Shown: in pieces, positions 55,775 to 64,000 of the stretch
Numbering within the stretch: position 1 is the first letter of the stretch
Layout: every line of letters begins with the position of its first letter
NCBI GenBank assembly: GCA_002633025.1
Contig: NMRB01000664.1
Location: 202,377 to 266,376, forward strand
DNA length: 64,000 bases
Direction of reading: 5' to 3'
Origin: Notospermus geniculatus
Lineage: Eukaryota; Nemertea; Pilidiophora; Heteronemertea; Lineidae
The notes under the pieces: generated by a model
The model's database searches: none
What the model saw: the letters and a program-made list of their open reading frames with translations, nothing else
What the model was told of the DNA's origin: nothing
Position numbers and translations under genes: made by a program

Positions 55775-57076
55775 ATGACAAAAATATCCCCCGGTGAGAA
55801 TGATGCAGCGAAAAATGATTACAAATTTGGGAACACGACGATCACAAGAAAAACCCTAAGGAACCTAACTGTAGATTTTGTTTCACTGAATATAACTGAG
55901 TCTAGTAAAAACTCTTATGATTCAAGGCCACCAATTACACATCCTGCCTGGTCACGCATAACAGCGTTCCCTCTTGAAAACATCACTGGTAACGCCAGTG
56001 GGTACGACAATTACCATAAAAGTAAATTCACCATTGACGATTTATATGCAGGCTACGACCCAATGGTTGGGGTTAAGACGGGCGGTACACTAGGAGGATT
56101 CCTATTCTTGGCTCTGATATACTTTATCAAAGCAAAGTGTACAAAAATAGTCAAAAGCCGTGGCGTTTCAAAATCAGCACCTACGGAGGAAAAAAATGCT
56201 GAAAGAAAGGACCAGGAACGAACTCATGAAACACAATTTCTGCTGGAAAAGGTACCATGTGATTTAAAGGATCCACATCCAGAACTGGAGCTGCCAGATC
56301 TGGAAATGAATTCTTTCGATGCCACCGCTGAATGGGTCCAAACCCAACCGCTTGATGTACATAGTTTAAGTGATATGAGCATTGTGATAAATATCGAAGA
56401 TGCCTCTGCAACAGAAGAAGAGCCAGATGATGAACCAGAGGAGAGGATTGTGATAGTTCATGCCAGTAGACTCGGTGTCATGGATGAGAATACATTACCA
56501 AGTCCAATAATAGAGGCGCAAAGTAATGTTGGTAGCGATGATAACTACCCCATGCAAAATTTTGAGATGCAACGTAGCAGCACATCAAATCCTGTGTCAA
56601 TTCCGACCATTCCAATACCATTGACTAGACATTCTCTAAAGAGTAAACCACGTGCTAGTTCACTGAAACGACCGAGTGAACACGGGCATTCGCAAAGCCT
56701 CTGCTCAAATATTTCAAATCAAAAGTCGCGTAGTTCAAATACATTACACGTCCGATTCAGTAGTGACACTATGATCAATAAGCCCAAACGCAAGTACCGG
56801 AGTCAGACGTCGTTACGGAGTAATTCCTGCAGCTCAGGGAGTTCCCGCAGCTCAAGACGCTCTGACAGGTCAAGCAGGTCAGACTCAAGCAATCCGTCGA
56901 CTAAACCCTTGCTAAAAAGACTAACAGATAAGTTCAACCCAACGTCAGGAAGATGGTACAGATCGTGTGACCATCTGTCTGTTGATTATGATTTACAAGC
57001 TGCGGGTCATTCTGACTCAGAAGATCAGACATCAATGATGAAGAAATCAAGATCAGTCCAAGATACGTCATTATAG
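55775..57076 (+). CDS. Single-pass membrane protein with PDZ-ligand tail, family not recognised
   Basis: The 433-codon reading frame lies in one exon. An in-frame stop at 55748-55750 lies between the splice acceptor (AG at 55731-55732) and the first in-frame ATG at 55775, which fixes the start; the GTG just before it is not a likely start in an animal. Residues 1 to about 98 carry five N-x-S/T sequons (near 20, 30, 39, 69, 73), then one membrane segment at about 99-118 (VGVKTGGTLGGFLFLALIYF), followed by Lys/Cys. There is no N-terminal signal peptide, so the N-terminus would have to be exported by the membrane segment itself. The tail has an acidic stretch near 208-223, a Ser/Arg-rich stretch near 340-372, and ends in -DTSL, matching the S/T-x-hydrophobic class I PDZ ligand. 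These features suggest a cell-surface protein tethered to a PDZ scaffold; that role is inference. Composition is clearly protein-like, unlike flanking frames. Confidence 0.88.
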   Translation: MTKISPGENDAAKNDYKFGNTTITRKTLRNLTVDFVSLNITESSKNSYDSRPPITHPAWSRITAFPLENITGNASGYDNYHKSKFTIDDLYAGYDPMVGVKTGGTLGGFLFLALIYFIKAKCTKIVKSRGVSKSAPTEEKNAERKDQERTHETQFLLEKVPCDLKDPHPELELPDLEMNSFDATAEWVQTQPLDVHSLSDMSIVINIEDASATEEEPDDEPEERIVIVHASRLGVMDENTLPSPIIEAQSNVGSDDNYPMQNFEMQRSSTSNPVSIPTIPIPLTRHSLKSKPRASSLKRPSEHGHSQSLCSNISNQKSRSSNTLHVRFSSDTMINKPKRKYRSQTSLRSNSCSSGSSRSSRRSDRSSRSDSSNPSTKPLLKRLTDKFNPTSGRWYRSCDHLSVDYDLQAAGHSDSEDQTSMMKKSRSVQDTSL

Positions 57077-57565
57077 CAATAGTCATGTATTTAAATTTTT
57101 TGTGTTTGTTAGAATGGATGGTAGTTGTTTTGTTTCACGAACGATACAGAGACCATGTGTGTAATCCCGGTTAGTTCTGCATTGTAACTTGCTCATTGCA
57201 CAAGCTGTGTTTTAGTAATGACAGTTAAATTTACTGTTCAAGTGAAGGTAAAACTAGTAGGGGCACAGATCGGCAAAGAACTAGTGACGAGTCAAAATCT
57301 AGTACCGAAGATGAAATTCTGGAGTCTAATTAAGTTAATTAACACCATTACTTCCAACCCAAATTCACATTATTAGGGAGTTTAAGAAACCAAACGATAA
57401 ACGTAAACGTTAACGACAACGTTATTTTTGTACCGAAAATGCAATACATAAAATCTGGTTGGTGTAGTATGAAAATAACGTTGTCGTAAAGTTTACGTTT
57501 ATCTTTTGATTTCTTAAACTCCCTATTATGGTAGGGTTATAAGTAATAAACTTTGTCCCGTACAT
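57077..57565 (+). terminator. 3' untranslated region and polyadenylation signal
   Basis: AATAAA at 57545-57550 lies about 470 bases after the stop codon and is the first canonical signal after it. The untranslated region would include a whole 152-bp inverted-repeat element at 57374-57525, so the mRNA should carry a long hairpin. Confidence 0.5.
57374..57525. mobile_element. Short palindromic element, TAGGGAG ends, TTAT duplication
   Basis: Ends are TAGGGAGTTTAAGAAA and its reverse complement. An outer TTAT flanks both sides (57370-57373 and 57526-57529). The arms extend inward through a GATAAACGTAAAC-like stretch and an AACGTTGTCGT-like stretch. It shares the TAGGGAG terminus with the element at 39913-40048. 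It has no coding capacity and lies in the 3' untranslated region of the membrane-protein gene. Confidence 0.7.
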
Positions 57566-57837
57566 AGTGGTCAGAGAAAAGTTATCTTTTTTTCACTTTT
57601 GAGCATGCATTATTTGTGCGTAGATTTACCTTCACCTCAAAGCTTGTCAGTATGGCTTACGAATTCGAAGAGCTTGTGAATGATTTTGTCCCCAACTGAC
57701 ACAGGCCTACCCTTATTTTTCGAACTTATTTGATATGCTTTAGTCCCTGTTCTCTGCTGACCATCAAACAAGTACAGCTACTTCGTCAGGCACCAGCCGA
57801 TGAGAAGGATCTGATACAATCCATCAGGAAATGGACA

Positions 57838-58055
57838 GGGTGGGTTTTAACGATAAGAAAGAACTAAAAAAATACAGAGATAAAATCTGTAGCAGGTATT
57901 ACCGAATACCAGGGAAAATCAACACACATCAAAACAAAACAAAATCCGTTGGGAATTTTTTTGAAAAACGTGTTTTTCAAATTCATGTACATTTTCCTCT
58001 ACATTTTTTTCTGTACATTTATGTATATATAAAGTATACGGCAAAGTCCGACCTG
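57838..58055 (+). repeat. Dispersed repeat E, copy 3
   Basis: It matches 20470-20680 throughout, including AAAGTATACGGCAAAGTC, and lies just past the membrane-protein gene. Confidence 0.65.
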
Positions 58056-58430
58056 TCAATTTTATTTTCAGCACATTTTACATCCGATTACCATGATTAC
58101 ATGCACTTTTACAAAGTTCTCAACGGAGCACTTGATGGAAAATACCGTGATTAATTCCTGCTGATAAAATACCAAAATAACACTGGGGTTGTTTTAACCC
58201 GTATATTTGTTCTTTCTTACTGTTAAAACCCACTGTGTAGAAACGTCGCATATGTGCTGATTATTTGTCATTGGATACTCCTCAGTCTTCTCTTCTCAAT
58301 GTGGATACTGTTGATAGGCGTAAGATATGGCTTTCTAATTACCAAGTTATGCAATTCAAAATTAGGATGGGAAATGAATTGTGATTGCCATTGTCTGTGA
58401 GCTTCATTTAGGAGATGTATGTGCATCTAT

Positions 58431-58850
58431 AGATGAGTTTCGCTGGCGGCCATTTTGCCAAAATTAGGTCATCGTCATCGGAATTTCTAGTATTTCGCGC
58501 ATGCACCCCCACTGGGGATGGGATACCCGGATGTAAGTTGTGTCTTAACGTTAAAATCAATGAAAATTTGGCGGAGTTTTCAGCTGCGCAGTGTTTTTGC
58601 ATTTATATAGTGATTTATCATTGTAAATTTTAATTTTTGGCCCGAACTCGTTTTTTTCTAATCATGAGTAATTATTTAGATTATCATGAAGATCAAGTCA
58701 GATATCGTGAAAAACTTGATGTTTTCTCAACGACGATCCATGAAAACAACACGTTCCGTGTTGAATCCTATTTGCGCATGCGCAAGTTTCCTGGCATTCC
58801 CATGGCGATGACCTGTTTATTGGCAAGATGGCGCTGGCGGAACTGATCGA
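58431..58850. mobile_element. Inverted-repeat element with CTGGCGGCCATTTTGCC arm
   Basis: About 28 bases at each end are imperfectly inverted. Internal sequence includes a frame at 58664-58846 reading MSNYLDYHEDQVRYREKLDV; whether it is coding is unknown. Confidence 0.5.
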
Positions 58851-59142
58851 TGTAGGAGGTAGATCTTTATCTCATCATGTTATAAAAACACTGCAAATAT
58901 GCACAGACACTGTCACGATCAACAATATTCACAATGAATGCTTGAGCAATGGTCGCTGCACATTCAGAATTCTAGCAAACAAACCTCACTTCAGAGTTGT
59001 GTTAGCTCCATTTACACAGTGTCAATGAAGGATGTGACAAGTCACAATGAAATGATTCGTGGTGGCGTGCTACATGAGATAGCAAACTCCGAGTTGAACA
59101 CTATATTTAACGATTAAAGTGCCACTGCATGCACAGGGATTT

Positions 59143-59275
59143 CTGTCTCGTGGCGGCAGACGTAACCTTTGACCTTTAAGCAACTTCGTTTGTACTTAAA
59201 TGCGATCAATGTACAACGTATACCACAGCGCTAATTCACCTGGCGAGGTTGATCATGATCTAGTGTACCAGCAAC
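59143..59275 (+). repeat. Dispersed repeat G, copy 2
   Basis: It aligns end to end with 1607-1740; both finish at GGCGAGGTTGATCATG followed by a GTGTACC-like block. Confidence 0.7.
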
Positions 59276-59280
59276 CTTGT

Positions 59281-59612
59281 CCCCAGGGGCCACTCGCTCA
59301 CTAACCCCTGGAATCAGCTTTGGATTTAACGCATTTGATTGGTTGACAGGAAACCGTCAAATATACCCAAGAACATAGCCAAACAAATTTTCAAAATATT
59401 TTGGATCAAATCAAAAGGTTACCTATATCCAGGTTTGATGATTTTTTTGTAAAAAGAATTGAAAAAAGTACGAGTAAGTATTTCAGATTAATTATTTTGA
59501 CTCGTGCTGCCACCTATACTTAGACCAAGATTCCTGGTCTAAAAACCAAAGCTGATTCCAGGGGTTAGTGACGCGTCCGCCATATTGTCAGAAAGCGAAC
59601 GACCCCTGGGAA
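59281..59612. mobile_element. Inverted-repeat element, CCCCAGGGG end
   Basis: CTAACCCCTGGAATCAGCTT near the left end is inverted near 59550-59575, and the outermost GACCCCTGGG closes the right end. One N lies just outside at 59614. Confidence 0.65.
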
Positions 59613-59718
59613 CNTGTTGGGCACATGGTTGGGATTCTCTCTCTCAACAGCAAGACGTTGGCCTCAATACGTTATTGCATTGCCAAACTCATTTTCGATT
59701 ATGTTCCACGTATGCAAA

Positions 59719-60128
59719 GACAATGGCGAGGTTTCGGAAATCTGACGAAACACGAAGTACGAAATATGAAATTTGACTTCATTTCCAGGACCTGATGTAT
59801 TTCTGGAGATGGTTGGTTCCACTAATGTTTCTGCTGCCAGTGGGTCTTTTAGCATATCATGTAAGACCGAGAGAGTTATGGTGTATCTTGAAGTTTTAAA
59901 TTTCCACTTCGTATCAATGAAATGGAAACGAAAGATAAATTTCAAAGTTTAATATACATGTACACCTTAACTCCATCATTCTAACGTCATACGCGAAAAG
60001 ACACTCTTGCAGCAGGCGATATTTTGTGGTACCAACCATTTCCAGAAATACATTGTCATGAAAATGAAGTCCAATTTCATATTTCATACTTCGTTCTTCG
60101 TCAGATTTTGCGAAACCTCACTATTGTC
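59719..60128. mobile_element. Inverted-repeat element, GACAATGGCGAGGTTTCG end
   Basis: Ends are inverted over about 75 bases, including AATCTGACGAAACACGAAGT. A truncated copy abuts the gap at 36842. Confidence 0.75.
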
Positions 60129-60670
60129 AGAGAAGCACTGACAATCTCAAACAATGTCTGCCCATGTACTTGGACAAATGTCTGATATCGACCGACCTCA
60201 AGTGGAGAAGCCAAGCATTATTTTCAGAGTGCAACTGACAGCTTCAATGTGGCAAGTTCATCAGCAAGTGTTTGAAGATTTCTCAAATGAATATTGGTGC
60301 TTTTTGGCGAGTGAACAGCTACGTAGGCCAAGTGCACGTCAGTGTTGTCTGTCGCTCACCAAATATGAATTTAGGGGTGCTATATTTCAGACAAATGCTA
60401 TACGTGTCAAATAATTGTAAAAGTGAGTTTCACAGAAGAAATTGTCAGTCAACAGGGATTAATGTCTAAGGAGTGAAGTTCAACGACCCTAAGATGGGCT
60501 GCAAAAAAGTAGTACTAGTATATTATAGAAACATGCACGTGATAAATCAGTTATAACTTCTTTTAAAAAATGTATATAAATGTCTGCAAATGATAACAAT
60601 TTCTATTGATAGGTAGCTGACGACTGAAATCTCAAAACCAGCAACAAGTGCTCCTGCAGTTTTCCGCTTT

Positions 60671-60924
60671 TAAAGATAAAGTATCACGGGTATTTTCGCG
60701 GGCCACGAAATTCATTGGTTATTTACATTTTGTTTGTTTCTGTCCAGACGTTCTTTGTTTTATCAGTAATTTGTTGGTGGCATGCCTCACTAGAAATTCT
60801 GTTGATTCCAAAAGTATTCATTTTGGTGGGTTGGCATGTCCCAAATATCCAAAATAACATAATGTAATCATCCATGTTTACAAACATTGAAAGTAAACAA
60901 TGAAGTCGTGGTACATTATCTTTA
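60671..60924. mobile_element. TAAAGATAATGTATCACG element, copy 2, inverted
   Basis: It has the same ends and interior as 5901-6155 on the other strand, and contains the GGTGGGTTGGCATGTCCCAA block. Confidence 0.75.
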
Positions 60925-63082
60925 ATGCTTCGCAAAACAGGTCATGGTAGGGAGGCAACTGAGTAAGAATTAGTTAGGCCAAACTTTTTTTATTCCCTGT
61001 TTCTCGAGTTTTTTTAGGAGGGTGGAAAAAATTAAAAAATAAGTATTATTTTTGGTAGCTTTTCACATTTCTCAACAATTTCAATGGCGATGCTTCATTC
61101 GGAGGAAAGAAAAAAAAATTTTTTTTATTTAAATATGACCACGATATTTGGTGGATTGCAATTTGCTAGAGTGAAGCTAAAGAGACATACGTCTATGGTA
61201 ACACATCCCTCGACATTGATTAAAGACTTGTTGTTTCTGGGAGACAAGCTCTCCCGGCGCGTAAAAACAAACCACGCCATGAACAAATGCACATTTGCTA
61301 TGTTCGCCAGTCTTGAGCAAGGTACTCAATGCATAACGCACAAGGCACCTTTTGCAAAAAGGCACTTTCGGGCCCCGATGTAGTGGGCGGCGTTCGGAAT
61401 AAAAATAAAGAAAAAAAATTCTTTTTTCAGTTTTTGGGTTAAAGGAATTCGGCGAGCGCGAGAAATTGTAAAATATAAACTTTTTATTTTTTTCCTAATT
61501 TGTGAATAAAAAAATTCTGGCCATACAAATATTTGTTGATTTGATCAAGATTGTATACCTTACCTCCATGAGTTTTCATTCATTACAAGGTGATATCTCG
61601 ATGCGTGAAACCCGTATGATGCATTGTCTATTAAACATCCTGTACCTGTACATACCTCATTAATGAAAATTACATTTACATGTATCAAATTTTTCGCTGC
61701 AGAAAAAAATGTGTATTAGAGTAACCTGAGCTTAGAAGTGGTTGTTCAAGTGTGCACAAAATTCACAAACATCTGTAATGTTGAAAAAAACACAAGGGTT
61801 CCATGCATATGATATGACACCTGGAAAGGGATACAATGGCAGGTCCTTATATATTACATGTAATAGAAATTCATCACTGTACAAATGTCACTTGTCAGGC
61901 GTAAATATATTATGCATTTAAGGTCCTTGATTGCACTATCAATAAATTTGTACTTTTAAGTAATGTTTTTTTTTGTTCATGAATATTGCTTTCACGCCAG
62001 CTTTTTTCTTTCGACATTTGAAAAAAGAAAAATACATGTATACCATAGACAAGAGATGTCATCCACACCATACCACGATGTTACCACTGCATTAGTGGCA
62101 ACACATTTTGAGTAACATGGCCTTCATTTACTGGAAGGTGATGAACCTCTTCAGAGGCAGCAGAGTTTATTAGAGCCACACTCTATTGAATTCAGAAAGT
62201 TCTTATGTCCTCCGACGTTAGTGTAGTATAAAATGTACATGCACTATGCTCCATCTGTTCTGAATACATTTGAGCTCTGCATGCAGTTTTTTGCAATGTG
62301 TGCTGAAAACTAGAGCGTGATTCTTTGAAGTACGTATCAGGCAAGCATTTTGGGGACCATGATAAGGCCTTGAGACATCTACCTGCACTCTCATAACACT
62401 TTGAAAGTACCGTAAAATTCAATAAAGAGGGACTTTATTTAACAGATGACTCAACAACGTTATAAAGTTAGAAGCAACTTGATGAACATGGAATTAGGAT
62501 GGCCCAGAAGTATCCGGTGATACTACATTCAATCCATTGGGCCAGTATCACTTGGTGGAAAGGGAGAAAATTTGTTTAGAAAATGGAGGCTTCAAGAATG
62601 AAATCGAAACCCACACGACTCATCAACACCATTTGTAGGCTAGTTTGTTGGATTAGCAATTGAAATCGAAATTGAAAAGAAAGAGTCACATCAAAGCCTT
62701 AGAATCCGGCTCCATTTCCTACACAATTGGTTGCACAGAAGTTAAAATAACCCAGATTAGACCAGCCACTCAGAGACTGAATCCCCCCCCCCCCGAAGGT
62801 AAGCACCAATGATAAATTAAACAACTAAGACTTTGAACACCCCAATTAACTTGTTAATGGCACATGCTGCAATGACTTTCTCCATGACTGCGCATTACAA
62901 CAAATCTCAAGGTGTTCTCTCTCTCTCTTTAATCATTCTGGAATAAGCTAAATGGTTTCGGGGAATTACTTCATAGCTGTCATGGGACATCCACTTCTCA
63001 GCAGATAAAGTCGGAAAAGAACAGATTTCTGGTATTGCCACACTTGAGTGCAGACTTATCACACCTACTACTACCTTATTAG
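60925..63082. other. No gene recognised
   Basis: Very AT-rich with A and T runs (61110-61125, 61400-61500). Near 61564-61639 both strands are open with a minus-strand splice pair (acceptor AGGTACAG, donor GAG|GTAAGG, peptide CLIDNASYGFHASRYHLVM), too weak to call. A C10 run is at 62785. Confidence 0.4.
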
Positions 63083-63345
63083 CAAGTTCAAGGTCTTTCC
63101 AAGACTAGGATGAGATTTCCGCTGAGATAATTCTGTTTACAATGAGAAGGGTGCCGTAGCGCCACATGCCATCGATGCGAGCACTGTGATCAAAATTCCT
63201 TTTTTCTAACGTCAGTTCAAGGTGCCTTTCCAAGACTCGGATGAGATTTCGGCTGAGATAATTCTCTACTATTTACAATGAGAATGGCGCCGAATTAGCA
63301 CCACATGACGTCAATGCGAGCGCTGTGATCCAAATTCCTTTTTTT
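63083..63345 (+). repeat. Tandem duplication, period about 130
   Basis: TTCAAGGT..CTTTCCAAGACT and TGAGATAATTCT recur in both halves, followed by CACATG.C.TC.ATGCGAGC. Confidence 0.8.
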
Positions 63346-63569
63346 ACGTCATTTCAATTTTTGGTCGCCCGACAATAAAACTTACATCACCTTGCAGCTG
63401 ATGAAAACTATTTAATTTCATTGCATTTCTCCTTAATAAAAAGAAACAGGATACCGATGAAAACAAGTATTCCTGTACAACAATGTACAGTTCCTTTTCA
63501 GTTCTCATGATGCCCTGCTAACGGATGCTGACGACGCCGACGGACACCAACGACACGTACTCACAGTCT

Positions 63570-63725
63570 GGGCCCAGTTCCTGAAACAGCGTTAAATTTA
63601 ACATGGCGTTAGGGATAACGCCACGTAATAGCCAGCGATAGCTAACGTGGCGTTAGATAGTGGTTCCAGAGACAGCGTTAGCACCAGCGATAACTAACGC
63701 CAGCTAACGCCATGTTTAACGCTAG
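63570..63725. mobile_element. Short palindromic element, GGGCCCAGTTCCTGAAAC end
   Basis: Several interleaved inverted repeats contain GGCGTTA and TAACGCC. The right end is diverged. It directly precedes a short ATG frame at 63764. Confidence 0.6.
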
Positions 63726-64000
63726 TTGCTAGGGATATGTTTTCTTGACACTGTAAATTCAAGATGGCAGCCACTGGAGCAACCATGTCAAGCCTGTCAA
63801 GAAAAACAGGGAGAAACCACCAAATTCAAGTTTTCCTGAGTCAGTTTCTTGAGTGCAGCATGCAGCAGAGGATTTTCTGACAGTGAGGGGCAAGTTTGGG
63901 GCCAGTATGTGAAAAATAGAAAATCTTCCAAGTTAGAGGCAGTCAGCCAACTTGTGAATATTTCATATTTCTTTTTCTGTCTCTAATTTTATAGTTTAGG

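Noticed and set aside
61564-61639. Minus-strand exon with acceptor and GTAAGG donor
   Set aside because: The + strand is equally open (MSFHSLQGDISMRETRMM), the exon is short and no neighbouring exon fits its phase.
63764-63880. ATG frame of 38 residues starting MAATGATMSSLSRK
   Set aside because: It is short, has no donor, and AAGATGGC is a common word in repeats here; it runs to the window end region without support.

Overview
This window reads as metazoan nuclear DNA, most likely from a marine invertebrate. It is AT-leaning and intron-rich in style, has no operons, and is packed with short inverted-repeat transposons, a tRNA-derived SINE and mariner relics. It also carries many copies of the palindromic word ACATGTAC. 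I cannot place the species; amphioxus, hemichordate, echinoderm and lophotrochozoan genomes all carry comparable repeats. Two assembly gaps (13578-14059 and 36842-37653) and a few single Ns interrupt it.

Protein-coding content is sparse. The one clear gene is on the + strand at 55775-57076. It encodes a 433-residue single-pass membrane protein with five N-glycosylation sequons before one membrane segment, a long acidic then Ser/Arg-rich cytoplasmic tail, and a C-terminal class I PDZ ligand. A TATA box near 53422, a non-coding first exon ending at a strong donor at 53548, an acceptor at 55732 and an AATAAA at 57545 make a coherent two-exon model. On the minus strand, three consecutive exons (4295-4441, 3865-4039, 3511 downward) join in phase and look like part of an unrecognised cysteine-containing protein. 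A symmetric phase-0 minus exon sits at 52014-52154. Weaker isolated + strand exon candidates are at 5259-5347, 6634-6819, 8939-9109, 10189-10233, 11440-11577, 34755-34845 and 50547-50583.

Most of the rest is transposon-derived. I could resolve element ends and target duplications for several families: a mariner with TA duplications (46563-47698); a second mariner-superfamily remnant (15441-16206) with a 370-bp insertion in it; a fold-back-like element whose arms carry minisatellites (13258-14865, 8-bp duplication); a six-copy inverted-repeat family with 7-bp duplications; at least five elements flanked by TTAA; one flanked by TTA; and one flanked by a 9-bp duplication. A long dispersed repeat (seven or more copies, up to about 1 kb) ends in a hairpin followed by CTAA, as Helitron-like elements do, and carries a conserved cluster of AGGTCA-type half-sites.

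Layout: 0-3 kb repeats and a 66-bp minisatellite; 3.2-4.5 kb minus-strand exons; 5-12 kb inverted-repeat elements and isolated exon candidates; 12.7-16.2 kb palindromic and fold-back elements and the mariner remnant; 17.9-29.2 kb the dispersed Helitron-like repeat alternating with inverted-repeat elements; 30-46 kb nested palindromes and tandem duplications; 46.5-50.4 kb mariner and the best dispersed-repeat copy; 50.5-57.6 kb exon candidates and the membrane-protein gene; 57.8-64 kb further inverted-repeat elements and AT-rich DNA. No known pathway links the coding pieces.
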